Assembly (NCBI GenBank): GCA_003224085.1
Contig: QHYK01000041.1
Coordinates: 1 to 64,000 of the forward strand
Source of the DNA: Acidobacteriota bacterium
GTDB lineage: Bacteria; Acidobacteriota; Terriglobia; Acidiferrales; UBA7541
DNA length: 64,000 nt
Direction of reading: 5' to 3'
Shown here: piece after piece, positions 16,404-25,358 of the stretch
Layout of the letters: the number at the start of each line of letters is the position of its first letter
How positions within the stretch are numbered: the stretch's first letter is position 1
The notes under the pieces: generated by a model
What the model was told of the DNA's origin: nothing
What the model saw: only the letters and a program-made list of their open reading frames with translations
Database searches by the model: none
Position numbers and translations under genes: made by a program

Positions 16404-17327
16404 TTACTGTCCTGACCTCCTTACCTGTCGAACCACAGAATCGTCTGAAGCCTGACGACGAGCTGGTTCACGTGACCAGCCGAATTTCACCACACCCTGT
16501 CGCTCGATAATCTTTGCGCTGATAAGAAACTGATACCAGAAGCTCCAGAGTACGTGGTAAATGAAACCAGCCTTACCGTCCAAAAAGCCTCCCTTGAGAA
16601 CGTAATTTCGGAAGAAGAATAGGAAAGGGCGCAGCAGCAAAGGCAGGTGGTTCCAAACACACAGCTTGACCCATCGTTTTCTTTCAGACTGGGCGCCCCA
16701 GAATCGAATCCCGATCGAATCCTGGTAGCCTTCGCCGGAGGTTTCTTCGACGTATTCGTCAGCCCCGAGCTCCGCATAGCGGTTGTGTTTCGCAATCCAC
16801 TCGGAGAGCGGCCGGTTGTCACTGTGATCGAAAGGATTCTGCAGGTAACCCGCTTCGCCATCGAGAATGGCGTGTTCGTTCAGCGGGCGCTCTTCGATCT
16901 GGACACGCTGACGCTTGAAGAGACGCAAAATCCACGTGGGGTACAGACCACCCCATTTTACCCACTGGCCCATAAACAGGAAACGCCGTTTAAGGTAATA
17001 TCCGTCAAAAGGATTCTGGGGAGTGTCAAGAGCAACTTGAATTTCCTTCGCCAACGCCGAGGGGATCCGCTCGTCGGCATCGAGCATTAAGACCCAGTCG
17101 TTTGAAAAGGGTAGGTTGTTAAGCGCCCACTTACGTTGCTCGGCATACCCCTCAAATGAATGAGAGACGACGTTGGCGCCCAACGTCCCAGCAACCTCGA
17201 CGGTGCGGTCTGTGCTGGATGCGTCGACAACGAAAACCTCACGGGCCCACCGGACGCTGTCCAGGCACGCTCCGATGTTCGATTCCTCATCGCGTGTAAT
17301 AACCAGAACGCTGACGCAAACACTCAT
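16404..17327 (-). CDS. Glycosyltransferase family 2, WaaE/KdtX-like
   Basis: A 307-residue GT-A glycosyltransferase. The nucleotide-sugar site shows VLVITRDEESNIGACLDSV, VFVVDASSTDRTVEVA and the metal-binding LMLDADERIP. FMGQWVKWGGLYPTWILRLFKR is the hallmark of the WaaE/KdtX subgroup, which includes the LPS core beta-1,4-glucosyltransferases. The C-terminus carries a hydrophobic stretch (LLLRPFLFFFRNYV) likely to sit at the inner membrane. Start ATG 17327 overlaps the stop of the preceding methyltransferase gene (ATGA), giving tight coupling. The acceptor is unknown. Confidence 0.88.
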   Translation of the reverse strand: MSVCVSVLVITRDEESNIGACLDSVRWAREVFVVDASSTDRTVEVAGTLGANVVSHSFEGYAEQRKWALNNLPFSNDWVLMLDADERIPSALAKEIQVALDTPQNPFDGYYLKRRFLFMGQWVKWGGLYPTWILRLFKRQRVQIEERPLNEHAILDGEAGYLQNPFDHSDNRPLSEWIAKHNRYAELGADEYVEETSGEGYQDSIGIRFWGAQSERKRWVKLCVWNHLPLLLRPFLFFFRNYVLKGGFLDGKAGFIYHVLWSFWYQFLISAKIIERQGVVKFGWSREPARRQASDDSVVRQVRRSGQ

Positions 17328-18169
17328 CGTGGATCGCTGCTAATCTCGGCCTCGGAAGGATGTAAGGACCGACGCCTTGGTTGTATCTGGACGAACATTA
17401 GCAAAAAGCGAGCCCAGAAGTGATGTCTCAGCCCTCGTCCGCCGAGCTGCAACCGTTGGACGACCGCATCGTTTCGGAGGAGCTGTTTCAAGTCCCAGAG
17501 TGACACCCAATGCACGGCATCAGCATCCCGAAACCATTGCTTATGAAATATGGCTGGATCCAGATGGATGAGAAACCGGGGCTGGCCGCCACCCAAAACG
17601 CGAAGCCTTTCCAGCACGAGCCACGCCGCAATGACGAGCTGGCGCACTCTTGAGAGGTGACGCGCAGTCGGGCTGATATAGAAGGGGAAGTCATACCGCG
17701 GACAGGCCAGGAAAACGCTGCCGCCGGGTCTCAAAATTGTCAGCAGATGTCTAAGCGTGGCTTTGGGGCGCGTGAGATGTTCGAACATGAACGTCCCGAA
17801 GATGACGTCGTAGCGCTCGCTGATTCGCGTGATTTCTCCGATGTAAACGCGGTCAGCGACCGCGAACAAGTGTTCAGCGTTTCGATCGACGACATCTTGT
17901 ACGGCGAAGAAGACGCGGCCACGCAACTCTTCCCCGAGGTATGCTGCGAAACCGGTTCGACCAGCCCCGACCTCTAGAACTCGGCATTGCCCCCTCGCTG
18001 CCATTTGCGCGATATTAGCGCGTATTGGGGCCCAGAACTCCGGTTTGGAGTTCACAGTCTTGAATGCGTCGTAGCTCTGGCAGCTTGCGTAGAAACCTCG
18101 CAATCGGTGTTCCAGCTGTACCAAGCGTGGATCGTGTTCAGAAGCAAAGAGCGTGCCCACCGAGGTCAT
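17324..18169 (-). CDS. Class I SAM-dependent methyltransferase
   Basis: A 281-residue methyltransferase. CRVLEVGAGRTGFAAYLGEE is the SAM-binding motif I, YDVIFGTFMFEHLTRPKATL is the motif II region of the Methyltransf_11/23 type, and LLTILRPGGSVFLACPRYDFPF is the post-motif. The first 60 residues (LEHRLRGFYASCQSYDAF) are helical and specific to this subgroup. The last 80 are basic and hydrophobic, suggesting a membrane-facing acceptor. It overlaps its neighbours by four bases on both sides (ATGA at 18169 and at 17327), a sign of a tightly packed operon. The target is probably a sugar of the EPS unit. Confidence 0.82.
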   Translation of the reverse strand: MTSVGTLFASEHDPRLVQLEHRLRGFYASCQSYDAFKTVNSKPEFWAPIRANIAQMAARGQCRVLEVGAGRTGFAAYLGEELRGRVFFAVQDVVDRNAEHLFAVADRVYIGEITRISERYDVIFGTFMFEHLTRPKATLRHLLTILRPGGSVFLACPRYDFPFYISPTARHLSRVRQLVIAAWLVLERLRVLGGGQPRFLIHLDPAIFHKQWFRDADAVHWVSLWDLKQLLRNDAVVQRLQLGGRGLRHHFWARFLLMFVQIQPRRRSLHPSEAEISSDPR

Positions 18170-19326
18170 TGGGCCACGCGATTGTGTGGGACACGGCGCG
18201 CGGCGCCGATCACAGCAAAATCCTTAAGATACATTTCAGCAACATTCGCTGATTGATAAACCCGCGAGACCTCATGGCTGCGGACGGCCACTGACATGAG
18301 CTCTTGGTCCGAGCTGAGGATTGTCTTCAGTGTGCGGTACAGTTCTTCTTCGGGACGGTCCGCGCGATGGTTAAAGATAAACCCAGAGCGACCGTTTTCG
18401 ATGAAGTCTTGAAAGCACGCTAGCGTTGAAACCAAGGGCGGGCAGCCTTGCGCCATCGCTTCCAATGGAGCGAGACCAAACGCTTCTCCGTACTCCGCCA
18501 GAGAGGGATACACAAAAAGTTTCGCGTGCCGGTAGTGGATAGCCAGGACGTCTGGGTCGAAAATCGGGCCTAACAGATTTACCATGTCCACGACCGGAGC
18601 TCTCCTGGCCCGCAGAGATTGGTAATAGCCTTCCCCACCACCACCTTGGGCCGCAGCCCAAGGCCCGACTACTATAAGACGCCAGCCGTGCACACCCGAC
18701 TGCACCAGGAGTTTAAAGGCGTCAATCAGCAGATGGACACCTTTTTCCGGATGGACGCGCCCGACGTAGAGGATCTGCTTATTTCGTTCCTGCCATGACG
18801 CAGCCACGTCTAGCGTGCAAATGGCGCTCGGCAGTGGATTTGGAATCACACGCACTTTTCCACCGATCTTCGGAGCCTGGCTTATTATGGCCTCGGCGGC
18901 TGCCTGAGATACCGTCTGGATGCGGCTCGCGTGGCCGTAAAAACGCATCTGACGCTTGGGGTACCTTGCCACATGGACATAGAGGGCTCCGAATTGGGAG
19001 GTCCGGATCAGAAGGGGAAGCACCGGATTGTTCGTAACCAAAATGTCGGCCCGCGGAAGCACGTGCAGTACTCGGGCTGCATACCCGAGGTCCCTCCACA
19101 GAGCGATGTATCTTTTGGATGAGAGTTCGAAGCCCTTTACACGTACATGATGGACGCCTTCGAGCCACTGCTCGCTTGGAAGTTCTGAAAATGTTCGTGA
19201 GATGTGGGTTACCTCGTGACCCCTCTTTGCGAACTCTCTTCCGAGGCTAAACCAAACCTTCTCTACAGCTCCGCCACGGACCGGAGGGATGGGCAATGCA
19301 CCTCCTTGAACTATAGTGATCTTCAC
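18166..19326 (-). CDS. Glycosyltransferase family 4
   Basis: A GT-B retaining glycosyltransferase of about 386 residues. It begins VKITIVQGGALPIPPVRGGAVE, where the PPVRGGA loop is the usual glycine-rich acceptor-side loop. The donor half shows ILYVGRVHPEKGVHLLIDAF, LIVVGPWA and YGEAFGLAPLEAMAQGCPPL, which holds the GT4 EX7E motif. GTG 19326 is the likely start because GTGA overlaps the upstream stop at 19323. The longer open frame to 19425 adds 33 residues that do not look like the family. It probably transfers a hexose to the growing EPS repeat at the cytoplasmic face. Confidence 0.85.
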   Translation of the reverse strand: MKITIVQGGALPIPPVRGGAVEKVWFSLGREFAKRGHEVTHISRTFSELPSEQWLEGVHHVRVKGFELSSKRYIALWRDLGYAARVLHVLPRADILVTNNPVLPLLIRTSQFGALYVHVARYPKRQMRFYGHASRIQTVSQAAAEAIISQAPKIGGKVRVIPNPLPSAICTLDVAASWQERNKQILYVGRVHPEKGVHLLIDAFKLLVQSGVHGWRLIVVGPWAAAQGGGGEGYYQSLRARRAPVVDMVNLLGPIFDPDVLAIHYRHAKLFVYPSLAEYGEAFGLAPLEAMAQGCPPLVSTLACFQDFIENGRSGFIFNHRADRPEEELYRTLKTILSSDQELMSVAVRSHEVSRVYQSANVAEMYLKDFAVIGAARRVPHNRVAQ

Positions 19327-20492
19327 AGGGTCTCGCCAGCGGCGGCAAGTAGTCGAGCCACGTGATCTTTCCACTTGAAAAACCCAACCGTTCGTGCGAA
19401 TCCACTTTCGGCGCATTTCCGCCACAGGCCTGCGTCGGCGTACAGCCGTTGGACCTTCTCAGCCAAGTCTTTTGGGTCACGCGACCGGAAGTAAAGGGCC
19501 GCCTCCCCACAAATCTCCCGGTTGACCGGCGTGTCGGAAGCAACGATGGGAAGACCGTGTGCCATCGCCTCCACCATGGGATGACCGAAGGATTCGCAGA
19601 GGGAGGGGAACACAAAAAGGTCGGCCCGCCTGTAGAGGTCTTGGACCTGCTCGTTCGGGAGTGGGCCTAAGAACTCGACACACTGAGCCACATCCGGTTG
19701 GCACGCCAAGGCCAATTCCCGTTTATGTGTAGCCGTCCAGGCTGCTCCGTTCCACGCAGGATCCGCAGTTGTTCTCAGCAGGAACTTGACAGCGCTATCC
19801 CGGTTTAGTTCGGGAAGCGCTTTCAGGAGCGTAGACAGGTTCTTTTGCTCAATGTACAAGGAAACGTAGAGCAAGCAAACGATGGGCTGTGCTGCCTGGG
19901 GCAGCCGTGTGGCCTTTCTCTGAGGCCCGGGCTGGGAAGCATCGGCTGGGGCCACCCCGTAAGGATTCACCACAGCCTTCTGCGTAGGCACGTCAACAAA
20001 CCGGCGCAGGTCCTCCATCATCGCGCGAGTGGGCGTCATCACCACATCCGCAGCGCGCACACTCCGGCAACAGAGCCAGCGCCCAAATTTCAAGCGCACC
20101 CTCATCTTAAGTGACTGTTCGGACAGGAAGACGTCGGAATAGGTTCTGGAGAAGTACACCGGGATGCGGACTAAGAGAACCTGGGGGACGGGGCAACGGA
20201 ACATCGCGAAGTTTGCGGAGGAAAATAGGGCGTTAGCGCGCTCTGCGAGTAAGAGGCGTCGCAGCGTCGCCTGCTCCCACCACAATCGCCTCCACCAGCT
20301 CCGGTGCCCAACCGTTGTGGGAACGAGTCGAACATTTTTGTGCATCCCGCTCTGTTTCCCAGCAGTCTCAGGGGGAAGAAAAACCAAGAATTCGTACCCA
20401 CTCTCAGGGCCCGGCAGGTGCCGCAGAAGGTTCGTGATGTAAGTGACTGCTCCGCCCATTTTGGCCGAGACGGCATTGATTACCATTTTCAC
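19323..20492 (-). CDS. Glycosyltransferase family 4
   Basis: A GT4 enzyme of about 389 residues starting VKMVINAVSAKMGGAVTYI, where the SAKMGGAVTY loop is diagnostic of a common EPS mannosyl- or glucosyltransferase group. The donor site is seen as LLYVSLYIEQKNLSTLLKAL, VEFLGPLPNEQVQDLYRRAD and PSLCESFGHPMVEAMAHGLP, followed by VASDTPVNREICGEAALYF. GTG 20492 is chosen: GTGA overlaps the stop of asparagine synthetase 2, and the extra 32 residues of the longest frame lie inside that gene. ATG 20486 is an alternative two codons later. Confidence 0.86.
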   Translation of the reverse strand: MKMVINAVSAKMGGAVTYITNLLRHLPGPESGYEFLVFLPPETAGKQSGMHKNVRLVPTTVGHRSWWRRLWWEQATLRRLLLAERANALFSSANFAMFRCPVPQVLLVRIPVYFSRTYSDVFLSEQSLKMRVRLKFGRWLCCRSVRAADVVMTPTRAMMEDLRRFVDVPTQKAVVNPYGVAPADASQPGPQRKATRLPQAAQPIVCLLYVSLYIEQKNLSTLLKALPELNRDSAVKFLLRTTADPAWNGAAWTATHKRELALACQPDVAQCVEFLGPLPNEQVQDLYRRADLFVFPSLCESFGHPMVEAMAHGLPIVASDTPVNREICGEAALYFRSRDPKDLAEKVQRLYADAGLWRKCAESGFARTVGFFKWKDHVARLLAAAGETL

Positions 20493-22390
20493 GCGGCAAC
20501 TCCCAGGTTGTGGGCAACCCACCGCTTCAGCGCAAACAACGACCAGGGCCGCGACCAAGAGGTCTTGCCAGCGAGGAAGGCTTTCCAAACATTTGCCACC
20601 TCGCGGGCGTCCAGAGGAATGTGCCCGTTGGGGCCGGGGTCTAAGAGTTCACGCTCCAGCACAGCTCTCAGTCCGTTTCGCATCCAATGTTCAAAGGGAA
20701 ACGTAAAGCCCATCTTGCGCCGCAGATATATCTTTTCGGGCACGCCGTGGCCAACGGCACGGAAAAGAAGAGGCTTGGCAACACGCGGGACGAGTTTCAG
20801 CCTGCCCGCCAGAGGAAGGACATATTCCCATAGTCGGTGATCCAAGAACGGGCAGCGGACCTCGAGCGAAACTGCCATGCTCATGCAGTCGGTATCACGA
20901 AGAAGCATGTTGGCCATATAGGTCAACCCTTCAAGCACCGAGACCTGGTTCACCGGGTCAAGGTTGCGAACTCGCTCGGCCAACCCTGCGCCATTCCGGG
21001 ACGCCAGAAGGTTACCGTTCTTGGCGGCCTGACGACCGAGCAGGGTCTGGACGGCTCCCGGCAGGAAAAGCGCGCGCGACAGGAAAAGAGGGTGGCCCTT
21101 GCAATAGTCATTGTCGGCCATGGCTAGGAGTTTCGAAAGCTTGTTTGTCTCGTTGGCGCCATACAAGGCGCCCAATCTGTTCGCGACAGGGGCCAGCCAT
21201 CCAGCGTACCGCTGGAAGCTCATCATTTTCGGGACAAACCGGAAACTGGAGTATCCGGCGAAAATTTCGTCGCCACCCAATCCGCTCAGTGCCACGGTCA
21301 CTCCGGCTTCTTTTGCGGCCCGCGAGATGACGTACGTGTTGACACCATCAACACTCGGTTGATCCATCGAACATAAGGCTTGGGGGATTTCTTCCAGCAA
21401 ATTGGCTTCGGTCAACTCAACCTTATGGTGATGGCAACCAAACTTGCGCGCGACTTGGTCAGAGTAGGTGGCCTCGCAGAACTCGCTATCTTGGAACACG
21501 ACGGAAAAGGTCTCAACCGGCTTGGAAGAAACCGCACTCGCCACGGCCACGATGGAACTTGAGTCCACACCCCCGCTCAGGAAGACCCCGATTGGGACGT
21601 CGCTGGTCAGCCTCTGAGAAACGGCTCGCTGAATTAGGTCTCGAACTGCGGCCGCGGCTTCACCCGGAACATCGGTCTCGGGTGGATTCCCAGCCACCTT
21701 CGCCAAGCTCCAGTATTCTCGTGTTTCGACAAGCTTCTTTTCCCAAATGAGGGTATGCCCAGGGAGAAGTGAGCGCACGCCTTCGATGATGGTAATGGGG
21801 TCCTGCACAGCTCCGAAAGCCAGGTATGAGGCAAGGCCCTCCGTGTCCAGGCGACGCGGGACAAGCCCGGTACCCATCAACGCGCGGATTTCCGACCCAA
21901 AGAGAAACAACTCGGACGACGTGTAATAATAGAGCGGCTTTACACCCAGCCGGTCGCGTGCCAGAAAAAGCCTTTCTTTCCGCGCATCCCACAGTGCGAA
22001 AGCAAACATACCGACGAGACGATCCAGGCACGCCTCACCCCACTCACTGTAGGCTCTTAGCAGCACTTCTGTATCTCCCCGGGAGCAAAACCGATGTCCG
22101 AGTTTTTCAAGTTCGTCACGGAGGATTTGGAAGTTATAGATTTCTCCGTTGAAAACAATCCAATTGTTCGTGGTGGGATCTTTCATCGGCATGTGCGCGG
22201 CAGGGGACAAATCCTGAATGGAGAGTCGTCGGCTTCCCAAGCCGACGCAATACTCCGCATTACTCGCCGAAGGTAGAAGCTCAATCCCCTCGTCGTCGGG
22301 CCCGCGATGAGCCAGCGCCTGCGTGCCCGCTGCCATCACCCAAGCGAAATCCAGCTTCCGTCGGGTTATTAATCCGAATATTCCGCACAT
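20489..22390 (-). CDS. asnB: Asparagine synthetase-like amidotransferase 2 (glutamine-hydrolysing)
   Basis: A second 633-residue AsnB-type protein. MCGIFGLITRRK carries the Cys2 nucleophile. ALAHRGPDDEGIEL, FNGEIYNFQILRDEL and FCSRGDTEVLLRAYSEWG form the glutamine domain. FLSGGVDSSSIVAV is the ATP PP-loop and SGLGGDEIFAGYSSFRF follows. The two copies are clearly diverged from each other (Ile/Val in the PP-loop, different lengths, different C-terminal domains), so this is not a recent duplication. In its operon context it most likely amidates an EPS sugar acid or amino-acid substituent. The downstream glycosyltransferase start overlaps its stop codon. Confidence 0.88.
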   Translation of the reverse strand: MCGIFGLITRRKLDFAWVMAAGTQALAHRGPDDEGIELLPSASNAEYCVGLGSRRLSIQDLSPAAHMPMKDPTTNNWIVFNGEIYNFQILRDELEKLGHRFCSRGDTEVLLRAYSEWGEACLDRLVGMFAFALWDARKERLFLARDRLGVKPLYYYTSSELFLFGSEIRALMGTGLVPRRLDTEGLASYLAFGAVQDPITIIEGVRSLLPGHTLIWEKKLVETREYWSLAKVAGNPPETDVPGEAAAAVRDLIQRAVSQRLTSDVPIGVFLSGGVDSSSIVAVASAVSSKPVETFSVVFQDSEFCEATYSDQVARKFGCHHHKVELTEANLLEEIPQALCSMDQPSVDGVNTYVISRAAKEAGVTVALSGLGGDEIFAGYSSFRFVPKMMSFQRYAGWLAPVANRLGALYGANETNKLSKLLAMADNDYCKGHPLFLSRALFLPGAVQTLLGRQAAKNGNLLASRNGAGLAERVRNLDPVNQVSVLEGLTYMANMLLRDTDCMSMAVSLEVRCPFLDHRLWEYVLPLAGRLKLVPRVAKPLLFRAVGHGVPEKIYLRRKMGFTFPFEHWMRNGLRAVLERELLDPGPNGHIPLDAREVANVWKAFLAGKTSWSRPWSLFALKRWVAHNLGVAA

Positions 22391-22434
22391 CGCCGTAGTG
22401 TTAAGCTATCGGTCTCGAATCCTGGTTACTTCCG

Positions 22435-24111
22435 TCAGAAGCAGATCCATGAACCGTCGATTCTAAAGGCAAACGTACCTGTCCCCACCCCCGAGCACGG
22501 ATTGCTTCCCTTCGTGCAGTCGGAGCAGTACACTAGCACCCCATTGACAGCGGCCTTGAGATTGGCAAACGTAAGCGAGGTGATCTTGACATAACCGCCG
22601 TTCAGGATCGCCAGATACTGTGTTGTTCCGCTCGCGTTCTCTGTCGAGAGTATGTTGTTCCCACCGGACTGGCGGATGGTGAGCTGCGCGGGGAAATCGA
22701 CGCCGTTACTCCCGACGACGGTCAAGTTGCCGTTGGGATTAACCAAGAGCAATTGCCCCGGTTCTGACGTAATGGCTGGACCTGAATACGTGCCGTCAGA
22801 GCGGAGAATCATTCCCTGCGAAGCCCCCGTGATGTCGAGCAGCCGGTTGAGATAGAGGTTGCTCCACCGAGCCTTTGGTCCGCCCAGATTGTTGTCAGCG
22901 CCGCCCACCATCCACGGCTGGATCACATCTGGTACTGGGGTCAGGTTGGTGCCGTTCCAACGCCAATTTCCTTGTGTGCTCCAGTTCCAGTTTCCTATTC
23001 CGACGAAGGGTTTAGGGACGGTACTAGAGAGCGTATTTCCCTGGGCCAGCCCCCTGCACTCAGCCACATGGCAGTCGAGGAAGAATCGCAAGCTTGGGAC
23101 GTTGCCGACAAAGTTGTTTTGATAAATGGCCAGGACACCTGCGTGCGTGTAGTACACCACGTTGCCATCGGGGTTGAGGGCGGTTGTTTCCCATTCGTTG
23201 CCAATCAGAGTGACGGGCCACGAACTGGAGCTGTTACCAGCGGTCAGGAGGAAGCGGTCCGAGCCCAGCCAACCGCTGTCGATTATGTTAATCGGATCAT
23301 TGGGCGACCCCAGGTAAAAGTCTGCTACGGTGTTGCCGCCGCCGCCGCCGCCAATCCACCTAAAGCTCCCCCCCTGTCCACCCACTCCAAGGGCCGTGGT
23401 GATGCAATACTGGCCTCCCCCGTTGCCCGAGCAGCTGCAGGAATACATCTCGTGACCCTTGCTCTGGCTGTGCTCGAAGCTCCACCCCGCAGTCGAATAG
23501 TTCGACACCCTAACGCGAGTGAACACGTCAACGTCGTTGTTGACATCCCCATTTATACCTATAATGAACCGAAAGCCCTTGGAGATCCCGCCATTCGTTC
23601 CATCTATATTGATGTCAGTGAAATGGTTGCCTGTGGTCAATATGCCGCCGGAGCCGCTGTCGCTCAGAATGGCGGTGACCAGCGGTTTAGCACTGCTGGT
23701 CCGAGCCGTGAACATGCGGAAATCAGCGTTGCGTACTCCACTCAGCCTGAACATGGGAGCGGTAGCGTCTCCAGCCCAAATGAAAACAGTCATGTTGTTG
23801 GAGGGGAGTACGGTACCTACGCCAACAAGCGACGGACCATCCACATTTTGCCACGTCACCGTTCCCGTCACGGAGTACTTTGCGGCCCCCATCAGCAATC
23901 TGACCGGCTTGGCGATGGTAAGCGAGGAAATGCTCTGCTCGCCGGTTAGTCCGCGAGCGTCGCACACCCCGCCTGCGGAGGGAAGGGCCGCAATGCACGC
24001 GGCAATCTTCGTGCCGGCGTTCGCGCCCGGAAAATCCGTGGCGAGTAGTGCGGGCTGCTGCGCACGAGCGAAAGAGCCAAGAATCAACAAGCCTACGGTC
24101 AAAAAGCGCAA
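22435..24111 (-). CDS. Secreted beta-helix (pectate-lyase-like) protein with a tail-fibre-like C-terminus
   Basis: A 558-residue exported protein. Residues 1-17 (MRFLTVGLLILGSFARA) are a signal peptide. DFPGANAGTKIAACIAALPS is the typical start of a pectate-lyase-3/right-handed beta-helix fold. About 300 residues of Gly/Asn/Ser-rich rungs follow (GGGGGGNTVADFYL, IDSGWLGSDRFLL). The end (YCSDCTKGSNPCSG, then GTGTFAFRIDGSWICF) resembles the C-terminal tip of phage tail and tail-spike proteins and has four conserved cysteines. It may bind, cut or acetyl-trim the locus polysaccharide, as tail spikes do. No catalytic residues can be assigned by eye. Its start overlaps the end of the GT4 gene by 13 bases. 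Confidence 0.7.
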   Translation of the reverse strand: MRFLTVGLLILGSFARAQQPALLATDFPGANAGTKIAACIAALPSAGGVCDARGLTGEQSISSLTIAKPVRLLMGAAKYSVTGTVTWQNVDGPSLVGVGTVLPSNNMTVFIWAGDATAPMFRLSGVRNADFRMFTARTSSAKPLVTAILSDSGSGGILTTGNHFTDINIDGTNGGISKGFRFIIGINGDVNNDVDVFTRVRVSNYSTAGWSFEHSQSKGHEMYSCSCSGNGGGQYCITTALGVGGQGGSFRWIGGGGGGNTVADFYLGSPNDPINIIDSGWLGSDRFLLTAGNSSSSWPVTLIGNEWETTALNPDGNVVYYTHAGVLAIYQNNFVGNVPSLRFFLDCHVAECRGLAQGNTLSSTVPKPFVGIGNWNWSTQGNWRWNGTNLTPVPDVIQPWMVGGADNNLGGPKARWSNLYLNRLLDITGASQGMILRSDGTYSGPAITSEPGQLLLVNPNGNLTVVGSNGVDFPAQLTIRQSGGNNILSTENASGTTQYLAILNGGYVKITSLTFANLKAAVNGVLVYCSDCTKGSNPCSGVGTGTFAFRIDGSWICF

Positions 24112-25358
24112 GATTGAACCCCCTTCCAGCGGTCACTGAGATGCTCCGGGTTAGGCCTTGATGGTTCTGGAGAACGGAGAGAGTCCCGTTTTCCTTGTTC
24201 AGTAATTGAGCAACCGTTATAGGGAGCCAGCAGTTCAGCGAGGGTCTTCCTCATTGAGGCGATCGTAAAGTTCGCTTGCGCCCAGCAACATCCCTCCGCT
24301 CCCATTTTCGCCGCGAGGACAGGATCTTGCAGCAGCGCCAGCAGTGCTTCTGAAACCTCGCGAACCGACGAGGGATCAACCAGAAGGCCTGTCTTGCCGT
24401 CCAGAACCGCTTCCGCCGCGCCGCCGCTACGACTACCGACAACAGCCTTTCCGGCCAAGGCCGCCTCGACGTAGACTCGGCCAAATCCTTCTCCTTCCCA
24501 TTGCGTCTTATTACGCTGCGATGTTTTGCTGGGAAGCACAAAAATGTCACAGGTGCGATAGTGAGCTGCCAGTTCAGGATCGGAGATTTCGCCGGTAAAG
24601 TTGACTTTGTGTCCGACCCCCACCTCGTCCGCCAGTTTTTTCAGGCGCTCCTTATCCTGCCCTTCGCCCACAATCTCGTAACGAAGGTTGGGGACAGCTT
24701 TCAAAACTTCGGGCAGGGCCCGGATCACAACGTCAAATCCCTTATATGAATGACCGCTAGAAAGCGAGCCCACAGACAGCAACCACTTGCTATCCCCGTT
24801 GCGCTCTGCGCGCACCGTACCAGCGTCCTGGCGTGAAGCCAACATCCGGGTGAATCCCTCGGGGATGGCGTTATAGAGAACTCGCATAATAGATTGTGGA
24901 ATTCTGCTTACCTTGTGGAGCATGGAAGCTGTAAAGCGGCTGATGGGAAGGACCAAATCCGCGCACCTTAGCGCTAGAAGCTTGGTGGGTCCCAGGGGCC
25001 GCCATGCCTCGGTTCCGTGGCACGCGACCCAGTAGGGCGATCCGTAGACAAGCCGTATGGCCCCGGCAATCGGTGCCAGGGCTAAGTGAGTACAGACGAC
25101 CAAGTCATACCTGTGGCGGGCCTGCGCGAGGGCTTTCCCCGCGAACCGGATCTTCGCAATCAGAGTCAAACGCTCAGTAACGACATCCAGAATCCGGAAG
25201 TCCTCCGGAATTTCCCCCGCTCCCCCCTTGCCCACTAGCGCCAACACATGCACGTTCCGCCCGCCAATGAGACCGCCCAAGGCCGACGCCAACGTCCATG
25301 TGTACCGGGCAATCCCGCCCCTTGTTTGAATGTCGGTGGCTACGATTAGGACTTGCAT
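24099..25358 (-). CDS. Glycosyltransferase family 4
   Basis: A GT-B glycosyltransferase of about 419 residues. It begins MQVLIVATDIQTRGGIARYT with the RGGIARY acceptor loop. The donor half has LLSVGSLSSGHSYKGFDVVI, VNFTGEISDPELAAHYRTCD, EGEGFGRVYVEAALAGKAVV and GSRSGGAAEAVLDGKTGLLV. ATG 25358 is chosen because 30 extra N-terminal residues of the longest frame (to 25448) lie within the upstream polymerase gene and look unlike the family. The two genes overlap by 13 bases. The last 45 residues are Ser/Arg/Pro-rich and overhang the beta-helix gene start, so the C-terminus may be an extension of little function. Confidence 0.85.
   Translation of the reverse strand: MQVLIVATDIQTRGGIARYTWTLASALGGLIGGRNVHVLALVGKGGAGEIPEDFRILDVVTERLTLIAKIRFAGKALAQARHRYDLVVCTHLALAPIAGAIRLVYGSPYWVACHGTEAWRPLGPTKLLALRCADLVLPISRFTASMLHKVSRIPQSIMRVLYNAIPEGFTRMLASRQDAGTVRAERNGDSKWLLSVGSLSSGHSYKGFDVVIRALPEVLKAVPNLRYEIVGEGQDKERLKKLADEVGVGHKVNFTGEISDPELAAHYRTCDIFVLPSKTSQRNKTQWEGEGFGRVYVEAALAGKAVVGSRSGGAAEAVLDGKTGLLVDPSSVREVSEALLALLQDPVLAAKMGAEGCCWAQANFTIASMRKTLAELLAPYNGCSITEQGKRDSLRSPEPSRPNPEHLSDRWKGVQSCAF

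Noticed and set aside
22972-23949. Plus-strand frame of 325 codons opposite the beta-helix gene
   Set aside because: The minus-strand gene has a signal peptide, operon overlap and family-like ends; the plus frame has neither a ribosome site nor motifs.
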